This document shows, piece by piece, positions 53,333 to 64,000 of a stretch of DNA of 64,000 nucleotides; within the stretch, counting starts at the first letter, position 1; each line of letters starts with the position of its first letter. The stretch lies in the NCBI GenBank assembly GCA_010909165.1, contig MU008175.1:1128971-1192970 (forward strand), read 5' to 3'. The position numbers and the translations under genes are program-made. The stretch is from Anthoceros angustus. Lineage: Eukaryota; Streptophyta; Anthocerotopsida; Anthocerotales; Anthocerotaceae. Below the pieces are notes generated by a model. It saw only the letters and a program-made list of their open reading frames with translations, searched no databases and was not told the origin of the DNA.

Positions 53333-56300
53333 ACTATCGCGACTTTCGGCAGAAGGCCAGCCGAGCGCACAATCCGTGTCGTTGTAGTAAGGTCAGAGAA
53401 TGATAAGCTCCGTTTGCAGCGTTTGGATTCTCACCTTTGCGTCGCTCAACTTAACACACGCAATCGTCGTTTCGTCTAACTACTCATAACGTTCACGAGG
53501 CCGGTGTGGCCAAGCGTTTAAGGACCCGTTTGCGTCCGTATCGTTCCGCGTCACTCGTTCCTTTAGTCCGTTCCTCTCATCACTCTCACTCGCTCATCAA
53601 CCTTGGAAAGAGCGCAAGTAGCTATCGGACCTCCTCCGTTGCTCAGCGGGCCTCTCGTCAGCTCTGCCTCCCGTTCCTCCGGCTCACACGTTCGGTCCGC
53701 TCGTCTTTGGGCGGCTGCTCAGACGAACACGGGTCCCCGATCGCTCTTCCACACACACACCACCACGTTAGGGTCGTCACGGGACCTTGATCGATCTCTC
53801 GGGAGGCGTGCACCTTTCGATGACTCGGGACTCACGTTAGCATGAAGACACACAAAGGTGCAAGCAGCATCAACACCAGAAGATGATTTATTGGGCGACC
53901 TCGGCCCTCTTATACTACGCCCAAGTCGGCGTCTTTATTACACCCTATTACGGTGGTGGCCATTTCGCTAATCGCCTACCATCCTATTCCTCCTCCTATC
54001 TCCTTCGGTGGGCACAGGAAGGTCACAGGTTCTCGGTATTGGTGGTCAATCTCCCGTCACGGCAGTTCGCGCTCGGATGATCCCGGCGGGGACCCCTTCC
54101 TCTTCCGGAATCACATCGGGTTGGGCTCGTGGTGCGGTGCCTAACGTCTTCCCCACAGCCCCGGTGGGTCCCCTCCGTGGGGCCCGTGGCTCCCCGGTAA
54201 GTCGGAGGGGACTCCTCCTTGCTTGAGTCGGACCTCGGGGTCGGTCTCGACTCCAGTCGAAAGAGTCGCCTTATTTCCAGTCGGTGCAGGGTCCGGTCTC
54301 ATCTCAGGGGTTCGGACCTCGGGGTCCGAACTTATTCGGTCCGGTCCCCAAGCTCCGGACCCCTTATGCGGACCTCTTGCTAGGCCTCATCCCTACCACC
54401 CTTGTCTTGGGTGGGTTGGCTCTCCTTCCGCCTTCGGGGCCCCACCTATCCTCCCGGGGTTGCGGTGGACTTACCACGAGGTCCGTTGTATTGGCGCGTC
54501 CTCCTCCAGGCTCTTCTCCCCAGCCGTCGTCTCCAAGCAGGGGCCACTAGGGTCCCGTCTTGTCCCCATGCCCTTCATCCCTTGAGGCCTTGGGGGTCCG
54601 TCCATTGTGGCGAGAGGCTTCAATGCCTTAAGGAGCTCGGGCGTGGTAGTAGGCAAAATCCGAGTCAATTTCTTTGGATTGCCTCTTCCACATGTGCCGG
54701 AGCACCGATACTCCTTCGCCATTGGTGCTCGGGTGGCGTCTTTGTCGGCTTCTTTGGACCATCTCTGCCGGGTTGTGGTGGGGGCGAATCTCGAGGCCAC
54801 AAGGGCGCCTCGGTCACCTCCTGGCCCTTGTTGCTCACTTTGCTCCGGCTCCGTCGTTTCCGCTCTGCTGCCGGCTTACACGCCATGGCGGCTCCCTTCC
54901 GCCTTCCCGCGGACCAGGTGCTTCTTTTGCGTCCGGTGCTCTCGCTCCCGTTCATCACGGCCTTTAGCTCGCCATCTCCCTCTCAGACGGTCGGGCAACT
55001 CTGCCCGTTGTGCCCTCAGTCCTTCTCCATTTCGGCGTCACGCTCCTTGTTCCATGCCTTACCTCCTCCGTCCAGAGTGGGCGCTCTATCTCTCGTTCGT
55101 GATCGTGATCACGCCTGCAGTACCATTCCTCTCAATGGTAACTTGGGCTGCGACTCGAGTCTCTTTGCGGTCTTCCATCTCCTGCCGCTGTTGCTCCACC
55201 TCGCGCAGCGGGTCAGGAGATCCTCCATCTCCTTGTCGCGGGCTTCCTTCTCCTCGGCATGGTGGCCCTTTGCTCGCCGCCTCCTGCTCCGTCTTGAGTT
55301 TAGCTATCTGCCGTCTCCCTCCACGGTTCGATCACGCCGATAGTGATCGCGGTCGATCTTAGCTGACTTCCGCCTCCCTCGCCGCCTTCACAGGCCCGCC
55401 CGGCGTCTTTGGTCGGTAGGGCCGCCTCGGCCGGTCGCGAGCCTTCTGCTTGCTCGGGCCTCCTCTGCCTCCTCTGCGCTACCCCTCTCGCTGCGAGGTC
55501 TTGACCAGCGCTTGGGCCTCCTGTGCTTGTGCTCACCCGGTGAAGGAATTTAGTCGGTCTGTCGAATGGACGGACTTCCCTTCGGCCTCCGTTTCCCTTC
55601 TTGATGCGGCGAGGCTTCCGCCTTCCTCCGCCTCTGGGCGCCTCCAATTGCTCTGGAGGAGCACCATCGCCTCCTTGTGGCTTCTACTTCACAGGTCTTC
55701 TCTGTCCCGAGACCCCGAGCATCTGATCCATGGTGGCAGGACCGTGTCTCTTCCACGGCCGCCCAGTGAGGCCCCCAAAAGTCCGTAGTGGAGGCGGGCA
55801 TCTCACGGTCCGCCAGGACCTCCATACCAGATCGGGAGTGAGTCGGGGTGGGTTCTCGGACCTAATCGGGTCCCTTAGGTCACGATTGGGGTGGGGCTTC
55901 ACCCTCCTTGGCCCTCTTGGCATTCCTTATTCGCCCTCTTAGTCACAGGGCTCGGAGGGTGAGGGGTCGAGGCGGCCTTGCCTCTCCCGGTCGGCAGCAG
56001 GCCCGGCTCGAGTGGGGTTCTTGCGGTGACCTCCACTCCTTGGGCGGCGTCCTTTACGCTCTTCTCACGCCTCTTGACCTCTTGCCACTCCGTGGGCGGG
56101 GGCAAGCCCGCACCGTGAGTCTTTGCGTTGGTGTGCAATCTTCCGCCTCTTGATGGTGCCCGAGTTCGTCGGGGCTCCTCTGCCGTTGTGGTGGTGGGTG
56201 TTTGTCGGCGTCTCTGCTTGCCTGTGCTCGTGAGGCACCAGAGGAGGCGGGGATATCTTCCACACTTCCCTAGGTGGTGAGGGGTCCGTTCGGGGCGTAT

Positions 56301-57609
56301 GGTCGGTATCCCTTCGATCGTCCTCCTCCGGACCCGTTTGGCCCTAGGGGTCGGGCCTCTACCTCAGGCGCCTTTGCCGCTCACAGTAGGGGCCACCCTT
56401 TCCGGGCGCCGCTCTACCTCCCCATCCTTGAGGTCGTAATGTCCCCATACATGGATCGGTATGGGGATAGTCGACAGTGGCTTCTCGCTCCTCGGCTTGC
56501 GGGCCTCTGGTGAACACAGATGATCCTTCCCGGTCGCCCTCTTGCCCAGCGCATGCGGGAACACCAACAAATTATCACCAAGGTGATCCACCTTGGTGAG
56601 CAAGTTCGATGGACAATGATCGGGACTGCCCTCACCTCATCCGGTGGTCAGGCATCAACCGGTAGTTGGTTGTCGCTGCGTTAAGACTTGACATCGCGCC
56701 CTTGCGCCTCTATCTTTCCCTCGCCTTGAGGGGCTGGGACTCAACCTCCTCCGTTGGGCGGTTGTAAGCCGCCCTCGGGACCTCAAGGTCCACCTCACAG
56801 GATCCTCCGGAGGTTCTTGGACCGAACCTCCTTGTTGGCGCCAACATCTTAGCGAACTCCGGACCGGGGTGACCTTGTCAAGCGTCGACGACTGGAACAC
56901 GTCTAAGTGCCACTCTTGACTAATCCTCCGCCTCCTCCGGCCATGGCCCAAAGTCCGGATAGCGCCGGGTTACAATGGCTCTACCGGGTTCCATGGCTCC
57001 CATACCTCCATGACCTTCTTGGGTCGCCTTCTTCTCCTTTCTTGTGGTGATTGCGAGATCGGCACGATCGCCCTCTTGGCTGCGTTATTGCTCCAACTAG
57101 CGGTGAGCGGCAGATGCTGGCGTTCGGAGATAGCGCGGAGGCGGGTTGCGGGCGCGAGGCTGCGGTGTCTCGGTCGCCAGAAATGACCCTCCTCGTCGGC
57201 CGGTTGGAAAGTAACGGGAGGTGCCTCTTCACATAGCGCAGTGCATGGCTTACTCGACCTTGCAGCGCCGTACTCGGCCTTCTGTTGCCGCCGGTCCAGG
57301 CGTGAATACCGCCTCTGCGGCCCAGCAGCTGGTCTGCTGCATGCGACCTCCACTCGGGGCCGTCACGTGGCGCCGCTCGATCATCCTCACGACTCAACTA
57401 AATTACTTTCCTGGCGTACTTATCTGTTTTGACCGGAGTGGGGTCCGGACTTATCCGATACCCGGTCGCGATCGTAGCTCGTAGTGGTATGAGGTCCGTT
57501 ACCCACTCCGGTCCTTACTCGAGCACAGACACCGTCCGCTTATTCCTCCTTTTCCGCCTTATTTTATTCTTGGACCTCTGAAAAAACAAAACCCCATATT
57601 TCCTAACCC
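53333..57609 (-). mobile_element. LTR-retrotransposon-like insertion inside the repeat array
   Basis: GC-rich 4.3-kb segment flanked on both sides by the CCATTG array. On the minus strand TATAAGAGG (53906-53914) is followed about 15 bp later by AATAAA (53887-53892), an LTR promoter/polyadenylation arrangement. The left edge reads as an LTR end in CA. Broken minus-strand frames near 55150-55300 give a charged coiled coil (EKEARDKEMEDLL, QQRQEMEDRKETR), gag-like. TTGGCGCCAA at 56835-56844 resembles a primer-binding region. No polymerase was found, and a matching second LTR could not be shown. The last 360 bp recur inverted at 63605-64000. Confidence 0.5.
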
Positions 57610-58460
57610 CCAAAGGAAGTGTGGCGCCATTGGGAAGTGGGATGGAGGAGAGTTTTGGTGGGGAAGTGGCGGGAGGAGGTGTAGGGAGGCATTGGCTGGC
57701 GGCGATTGTCGGGCCGGCCAAGGCGTTAGGCGCCATTGTGTAGCCATTGTGGCGTTGGGCGCCATTGGGAAGGGGATGGAGGAGAGTTTTTGGTGGGGAG
57801 GTTGCGGGGCGGTAGGAGGTGGCAACGGGGAGCCATTGGCGGCTGGCCAGCGATTGTCGAGCCAGCCATTGTATCCTAGCCATTGTCAGGCGTTAGGCGC
57901 CATTGTGCGTTGTCGGGCGTTAGCGCCATTGGGAAGGGGATGGAGGAGAGTTTTGGTGGGGAGGAGGAGGTGAGGCGGGGAGGGTGGCGGGGAGGAGGTG
58001 GCGAGGCTGGGGCGGTGTCGAGCGGCCGGGTGCTCAGACGGCCGTTATCGGCCAGCAGTGATCGGGCGCCATTGTGGCCAACCATTGTCGGGCGTTAGGC
58101 GTCATTGTATGGCCCGGATGTAGCGTTGGGTGCGATGGATGGCGAGTTTGTCGGGCGGTGGGCGCCATGGTTGGGCATTGGGCGTAGTTGGGCATTAGGC
58201 GCCATAGTTGGGCATTGTGCGCCATATTTGGGCATTAGGCACCATTATTGGGCGTTGGGGGCCTTTGTTGGGCGATAATTGGGCGCCATGGCAGCGTTGG
58301 GCGCCATTGAGCGTTGTTGGGCGCGATAGTTGGGCGTTAAGCGGCACTATAGTTGGGCGTTAATGGGATGCCATTATTATTTGGCGTTAAGGCGCCATTG
58401 TATAAGTCAATGTCGGCGTTAGGGGCCAATGTCGGGCGCCATTATATGTGATGGATTAAT
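57610..58460. repeat. CCATTG/GGCGCC repeat array, block 3
   Basis: Resumes the composite repeat after the insertion. The first half is regular. From about 58110 the units shorten to degenerate GGGCATTAGGCGCCATAGTT forms of about 18-22 bp, fading out by 58460. Confidence 0.8.
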
Positions 58461-59045
58461 GTCGGGCATGAGCATAACGCAGGCGCTTCATATCGATATG
58501 GATTATCACGCATGTCGAGCTTGTAAATGATAGGAGATTCATGGCGGGTAAACAACTGACTCCTAGAGTAGAAGTAGGATGGGCACATGCCATGTCAAAC
58601 TTGTAAAATCTTAGCAATATATTTATGTTGATGAATAATTAGACCATATCGACTGTGGAATCTTGGATGGAAACAATTACCGTCACTATTTGTCATCTCG
58701 AAAGGGTAATAACATACCGCGGCATGTATGAACAAGGTTGGTATTAGCGGCCAGAATAAGGTCATCAGCGTGAGGCGAGAAAACAAGGAGGGCCCATCTT
58801 GGAAAACATAAACATTGGACATTGCTGTTGCCGAAACCAAGTACTTAGAGGCCTTATGTCGCGGCTGTCGTCTTCTGCACTTTGCTTTAATTCATACAAG
58901 CATTTGATAAGTAAACAAACATAATCCTGGTGTGCAGGATTCTCACAACCTTTAGGCTACTCCATGTACAAATCCTCGTCAAGGATGCCATATAAAAAGG
59001 TTGTGCAAACATCCATCTACTGGAGTTCCCAATGTTATGCTATGT
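58461..59045 (-). mobile_element. Ty1/copia relic: reverse transcriptase part
   Basis: Minus-strand translation shows WELQ, stop, MDVCTTFLYG, then EDLYME, stop, KGCENP, DYVCLLIKCLYELKQ, then FEMT and GLIIHQHKYIAKIL, then PTSTL and NPYR. This is the copia reverse transcriptase order (QMDVKTAFLNG, LYGLKQ, FEM-L, KY-LL). Several stops and shifts mean it is dead. The polymerase YVDD box region is degraded. It ends near the array at a point that corresponds to where the RNase H relic at 51064 begins. Confidence 0.82.
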
Positions 59046-59235
59046 GATACTAATCTTTGCACTTGGGTTTAGTGTTTGATTAGCATTAATTAATCTACAT
59101 ATCTTTAAGTAAGTAATTAGTGTTAAATTAGTCTAAAATACTTATGTTAATTAAGCATTTATTAGTGTTAATTAACATGATTAGAAATAGCTATGTGGAT
59201 AAGCTCGAGTAATATGTAGCATATTACCATATTAT
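59046..59235 (+). repeat. Left arm of an inverted repeat pair
   Basis: Begins GATACTAATC and runs through TTTAGTGTTTGATTAGC, TTAATTAAGCATTTATTAGT and GTGGATAAGCTCGAGTAA. The reverse complement of 60645-60963 matches it, with the same start and the same order of phrases. It is followed by a TATATATAG box near 59310. Confidence 0.8.
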
Positions 59236-60519
59236 AGTGTGCTTAGGATATTTCCGGCATATGCTAATGCCGATAGGATATCTTAGGAATATGGCGATGC
59301 TGAGGTAGTATATATAGACCCTTTCGCGGAGGACAAGTTGGATCATGGCTTGTCTCTAGATATCTGATGCAAGAGTGTTGTGAGGAGGCCAAAATTATGA
59401 CTCAGGAAGGCGATGTGTGAGGAATTTGTGTTGTTACCGTGGGAAAAGTGTGTTTGTGCTGCGCATTCTCACTCCTATTGTTCGATGGTTTCCTATACTT
59501 GCATATTAGATTTGTTTTGCTTGGTTGTTTGTTTGAGGAGTGCTTACGTAAATTCAAGTGCTTGAATGCGGACTCAGAACTAGTTTATACAACTATGAGA
59601 GAGCTCGGTCTTGTGATTCGTTGAATATTTGAAGATGCCACGCAACTTTGGCTGTGCTTATCGGCGCAGTGATTACTTCTACTAGGCAAAAATGAGTGGT
59701 TGGCGCTTTCTTGCCGAGGTGGCACGGCTAGTCACCATTCTGGACTCTTGGTTGAATCCAAGGCGGATTTGAGATTACAGCAGACCTCACCTGACTCAAA
59801 GATCTTTGTGTCATCATCAAGTTTCGGATCAGGGACTGAAGCTCGAGTGGAGGAAGTCGATCTTCATTAAAAGTTGATTTCTTTCTTTGGAGGCGATCTG
59901 TTTGCGTGGGGCTTTCAATGAAACATGGCAATGGGATCAGCGGGCTCGGATCCTAAGGGTGGCGTTTAGCGCCTCTTCCTTTCGAGGGCGTCTGGGAAGG
60001 GAGCCAAGCACGTCGGTTCTTGGCTTCATCCATCATTATTTGATGAGATGAATCGTTACTCAGCATGTTAATCGGTGAAGAGGCGGTGGTGAGCAGGAGC
60101 CAGGCGGGAACTCTTGCTCTCTCAACTCTTCTGGCTACTAGCCGGTGTTCTCCATATGTCTACTTTCTCCTCCACTATGCCTCCATATGCCCTGCGTATA
60201 CTATCACTTGGATGGCCTTGATATGAGGTTCGGGTTCGAGATGTTGCTTATGTCAGGCGAGTGGCACTTGAATTTATATAGCATATTCAGCAGCAAACAA
60301 ATCTAATTGAGATATAGGTGCAAACCAATTGTAACAACGGGGAGGGAGGAGTAGCTTGCGTCGTGGCACAAACACACTCTCCCAGGAACAACAAATTCCT
60401 GTTACTCTGGAGTCAGGCTTTGGCCTACATTGCTTGCATATCTGGAGGACTTGGTATGATCGGCGTCCAAATGGAAGGGTCCAGCCATCTGACCACGGCG
60501 TGACATATTCTTAAGATGT
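59236..60519. other. Interior of the inverted-arm element
   Basis: Contains a possible promoter (GTATATATAGACC near 59307-59320) and LTR-like phrases. GCATATTAGATTTGTTTTGC (about 59500) and, in reverse, GCAAACAAATCTAATTGAGA (about 60295) share a core with 61020-61060. No coding domain was recognised. Confidence 0.45.
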
Positions 60520-60963
60520 CGGGCGTGTATCACGAATATCTGATACACTATATTAATGCAAGGAATATGCGCATATTCTTGATATCCACTATATGTGAGA
60601 ATACACTATAATATGCAAGGAATATGCAAAGGCAGTTACTTGAGCTTATCCATAGCTATTGCTAACCATGTTTAATTAACACTAATAAATGCTTAATTAA
60701 CATAAGCATCTTAGATTAATTAACACTAATTACTTATAAGATAAGTAATTAGATTAATTAACACTAATTACTTACTTAAAGATAAGTAATTAGATTAATT
60801 AACATTAATTACTTACTAAAAGATGTAGTTAGATTAATTAACACTAATTACTTCTTAAAGATAAGTAATTAGATTAATTAACACTAATTACTTACTAAAA
60901 GATATGTAGTTAGATTAATTAATGCCAATCAAACACTAAAACCAAGTGCGAGATTAGTATCCT
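60520..60963 (-). repeat. Right arm of the inverted pair with an internal tandem array
   Basis: Reverse complement of the left arm, but with five or six tandem units of about 40 bp (GATTAATTAACACTAATTAC with AAAGATAAGTAATTA) between about 60690 and 60925, where the left arm has one. It ends AGATTAGTATC, the exact counterpart of the left start. Confidence 0.8.
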
Positions 60964-61130
60964 GGCATGACAAGCTTCATGCGAGGTAAGCCATATATAA
61001 ACACTTATCGACCAACAAAGCAAACAAATCTAATACGTGATATATAGGTGCAAACAAATCCAAACATCCCCCTCGATAATGTGAGGCGCAAGTCAAAACA
61101 TTATCATTAATAGGACTACATTCGCACCTC
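60964..61130 (-). mobile_element. Copia 3' junction: polypurine tract and LTR start
   Basis: On the minus strand the order is a coding-like end, CGAGGGGGA (61067-61075, polypurine tract), then TGTTTGGATTTGTTTGC, a canonical LTR start in TG at 61066. The LTR continues into the inverted-arm element. The family is inferred from the junction layout. Confidence 0.6.
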
Positions 61131-62627
61131 ATGTTTTTTGGTGGGGGAGGGTGTCTTCTATGAGGACCATTGTCTGTTGGGGCGGTGGCCGGGAGACATT
61201 TCGGCCAGCCATTGCCGGCGTTAGCGGCCATTGTATGGCCAACCATTGTTTGTCGGGCGTTAGGCGCCATTGTATAGCCAACCATTGTCGGGCATTGGGC
61301 GCCATTGGGAAGGGGATGGAGGAGACTTTGGTGAGGGGTGGCAGGCGGGGAGGGTGGCGGGGAGTAGGCGGGGAGGGTGGCGGCAGGAGGAGGGATGGCA
61401 TTGGCGGGCGCGGTGATTGTCGGGCCAGCCACTATCGTTGCGCCATTGTGTCAGGCGTTGGGCGCCATTGTATAGGCCATTGTCGGGCATTGGGCGCCAT
61501 TGGATGGCAGCCATTGGGAAGCCATTGGGAGAGTTTTGGTGGGGAGGGTGGCAAGCGGGAGCCATTGGCGGGGCCATGACGGTGTCAGGCGACCATTGTC
61601 ATTGTCGGGCGCCATTGTATGGCCAAGCCATTGTCGGGCGTTAGGCGCCATTGGAGGGATGGAGGAGAGTTTTTGGTGGGGGCGGTGGCGGGCGGGAGGC
61701 GGGGAGGGTGGCGGAGAGACATTGCATCTTTGGCCGGTGAGCGCCATTGTATAGCCGACCATTGTCGGGCCGACCATTGTCGGGCGTTGGGTGCCATTGT
61801 ATGCCAAGCCATTGTCGCGTTAGCGCCATTGGGAAGGGGATGGAGGAGAGTTTTTGGTGGGGAGGGTGGCGAGGCAAGGAGGCGGAGGAGGACGGGAGGC
61901 GGGAGGCGGGGAGGAAGCGGGCGGGAGGCGGGGAGCCATTGGCGGTGCGTGATTGTCGGGCCACCATTGGGCCACCATTGTCGGGCGTTGGGAGCCATTG
62001 TATGGCCGCCATTGTCAGCCGACCATTGTCGGGCGGCCATTGTCGACGACCATTGTCGGGCCGATTTATCGGGCACCATTGGCCCCGACCATTGTCGACC
62101 AACCGACCCGACCATTGGCGGCGCCGGCCATTGTCGGGCCTGACCATTTAAGGCCGCCATTGTCGATCAAGTCATTGTAAAGACCCGACCCGGCCATTGT
62201 CGGCCCAGCCATTGTCGAATGACGCCATTGCCGAACCCACAACGCCAGACGACCATTGTCCAAATCCATTGTCGTACTACCGTTAGGCGCCATTGGAAGG
62301 AATGCGAGTTTTGGGGGGATGGAGGCGGTGGGGGGAGGAGGCGGGGAGGGTTGGCGGGCGGAGCCATTGGCGGTAGCTGGGTGTCGGGCGTATTTTAGGC
62401 GCCATTATAGCCATTCGCGTTGGGCGCCATTGGGAAGGAGGATGGAGGGAGAGTTTTGGTGGGGAGGAGTGGGGCCGAGGAGGGGGTGGCGGGAGGCATT
62501 GGCGGTGGCCCATTGTCAGGCCATTGTCAGCCAGTAGATTGCTATGGCGTTTAGCCATTGTCATGGCGTTAGGCGCCATTGTATGGGATGGAGGGTGGTA
62601 GGCGGAGGTGGCGAGGCGGGGAGGAGG
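61131..62627. repeat. CCATTG/GGCGCC repeat array, block 4
   Basis: The longest block. It has at least four GAGAGTTTTTGGTGGGG-type spacers and a section (about 61950-62280) made of short CCATTGTCGGGCCGACCATT units in which the spacer is absent. It ends at fold-back element copy 3. Confidence 0.85.
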
Positions 62628-62976
62628 GGTTTACAAAACCCTTTTGTAAGTCCCAATCTTTCGCGTCTAAAACCTCCGTTGTAAATTGGTTTAAGTTTGA
62701 TGTGGCAAGTTTTAAGACTCGGTTTACAATGTGGGTTTCTAGTTGGATGATATGGCACTCTTTGGGTGCTCATTTTACAACAACGAGATCAATCACGTAG
62801 CTCCTTGTTGTAGATTACGTTGTAAAGCCTTTTTTTCAAAATTTGATCTTTTTTCTAAAATCTTTATTAATATCACTAATCACAAAAATATGATTGGAAG
62901 CCATTTACCCGTTGCATGCGATGACGTGGCTCCTTGTTGAATTATGTTGTAAAGCCTTTTTCTTAAAATTTGGCGG
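62628..62976 (+). mobile_element. Fold-back (MITE-like) element, copy 3
   Basis: Same block as 51069-51432 and 52142-52504, same orientation, slightly shortened in several A/T runs. It is again followed by the G-rich spacer and array. Confidence 0.7.
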
Positions 62977-63604
62977 GGAAGGTGCGGGGAGGGAGGGGGA
63001 GGGAAGTGGGTAGGAAGGGGATGGAGTAAGAGTTTTTGGTGGGGAGGGTGGCGAGCGGAGAGGAGGCGGGGAGGATGGCGAGCGAGAGCCATTGGCATGC
63101 TAGCCAGTGATTCAGGGCCAGCCATTGTCGGGCGTTAGGCGCCATTGTATAGCCAACCATTGTCGGGCATTGGGCGCCATTGGGAAGGGGATGGAGGAGA
63201 GTTTTGGTGGGGGAGTGGCGGTAGGGAGGGGTGGCGGGCGGACGCCATTGGGAAGGGGATGGAGGAGAATTTTGGTGGGGGAGGTGGCGGGCGGGGAGGG
63301 TGGCGGGGGCGGGGAGCCATTGGCGTGGTAAGCGAGCTCGCCAGCCATTGTCGGACCAGCCATTGTTGGGCGCCGTTGTATAGCCAACCATTGTAGAATC
63401 GGACGCCATTGGGAAGGGGATGGAGGGAGAGTTTTGGTGGGGGAGGGTGTGGCGAGGAGCCATTGGCGGTGGCGGCCGATTGTCGGGCCAGCCATTTTCG
63501 ACCCAGCCATTGTCGGGCGTTAGGCGCGGTTGTAAGACCAACCATTGTCGGTATTTGGGCGCGCCCGTTGGGAAGGGGATGGTATGGGCTATGCACTTCC
63601 ACAG
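62977..63604. repeat. CCATTG/GGCGCC repeat array, block 5
   Basis: Three spacer cores (near 63197, 63270 and 63430) with CCATTG units between them. It ends at GGGAAGGGGATGG near 63580, where the inverted copy of the 57-kb element end begins. Confidence 0.85.
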
Positions 63605-64000
63605 GAGTTAGAAATAAGTAGGGTTTTTTTTAGGATTGAAGGATAAATAAAGGCGGAAAGGAGGAATAAATTGGGGTAGCGCTTGGACGAGGCTCGGAGT
63701 ATACTCCGGACTGGAGTGAACAACGGACCCGGTACCACTATGGCAAGCTCCGGACTACCGAGTAAAGAGATAAGTCCGGAACCCTCCGGTCAAAATAGGA
63801 TAAATCGCATGAAAGTAACCTAGGAGGCGGGCGTGAGGGCAGGGCGCCACGTGGGCGGCCACAGAGTGGAGGTCGGGCATGCGGTAGGCGGACCGTAACC
63901 TTGCGAGCCGTTATAGCGGTATTCACGCCCAGCTGCAGCGTAAGGCAGTAAGCGGGCGTAGGGTCGAGGTGCGAGACCCACAGCGATTCACGGACAGGCG
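63605..64000 (+). mobile_element. Second, inverted copy of the LTR-like element end
   Basis: Reverse complement of roughly 57230-57590. Shared phrases are AAAGGCGGAAAGGAGGAATAA, the GTCCGG-type repeats, TCCGGTCAAAATA-type sequence, GGCGCCACGTG, GAGTGGAGGTCG and GCGGTATTCACGCC. It runs off the right edge, so the element's full length is not known. It starts at the border of the CCATTG array, as the first copy does. Confidence 0.75.

Noticed and set aside
53505-53570. Possible tRNA (GTGTGGCCAAGCGTTTAAGG resembles a D-arm/A box)
   Set aside because: No matching B box (GGTTCGA) or acceptor stem was found downstream, so this is at most a chance A box or tRNA-derived fragment.
54223-55362. Long plus-strand open frames in the GC-rich insertion
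   Set aside because: Low-complexity Ser/Pro/Arg translations. The minus strand gives a better coiled-coil gag-like reading, so the plus frames are shadows.
60690-60925. CRISPR-like regular repeats
   Set aside because: Units are contiguous AT-rich tandem repeats without unique spacers, in a plant nuclear context.

Overview
This is a nuclear genomic window from a land plant. The evidence is spliced genes with canonical GT-AG introns of roughly 70-200 bp, a plastid phosphoenolpyruvate/phosphate translocator, a LOB-domain transcription factor, a class III peroxidase, and an expanded set of PLS-class pentatricopeptide repeat (PPR) genes with few or no introns. Very short introns plus many near-identical E-type PPR genes suggest a compact seedless-plant genome (bryophyte or lycophyte grade). 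The species cannot be named from sequence alone.

Layout. 1-6.1 kb: a decayed PPR gene, a retrotransposon relic and degenerate repeats. 6.1-10.0 kb: a 12-exon FAMeT-BTB-BACK-discoidin gene. 10.4-33.8 kb: five full-length PPR genes interleaved with a GEX1/Brambleberry-type nuclear fusion gene and a class III peroxidase. 34.5-36.2 kb: a METTL18-like protein-histidine methyltransferase. 37.6-43.5 kb: a roughly 2.9-kb tandem segmental duplication carrying a J-domain gene, intact in copy 1 and broken in copy 2. 44.1-49.1 kb: LOB-domain gene, PPT translocator and the ribosome-biogenesis gene RLP24. 50.4-64 kb: no host gene seen. This last part holds Ty1/copia relics, three copies of a fold-back element of about 360 bp, long arrays of a CCATTG/GGCGCC-type repeat, a 4.3-kb LTR-like insertion whose end recurs inverted at the right edge, and an AT-rich element with inverted arms.

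The genes are not an operon-like system. The common theme is the PPR family: arrays of 4, 5, 7, 8 and 10 copies of a module of about 102 residues, all ending after the E/E+ region without a DYW deaminase domain. Such proteins normally bind organellar RNA. Exon structures were worked out by hand from splice signals, reading phase and family similarity. Two genes, BTB and LOB, contain single-base frame breaks in GC-rich homopolymers that look more like assembly errors than pseudogenes.
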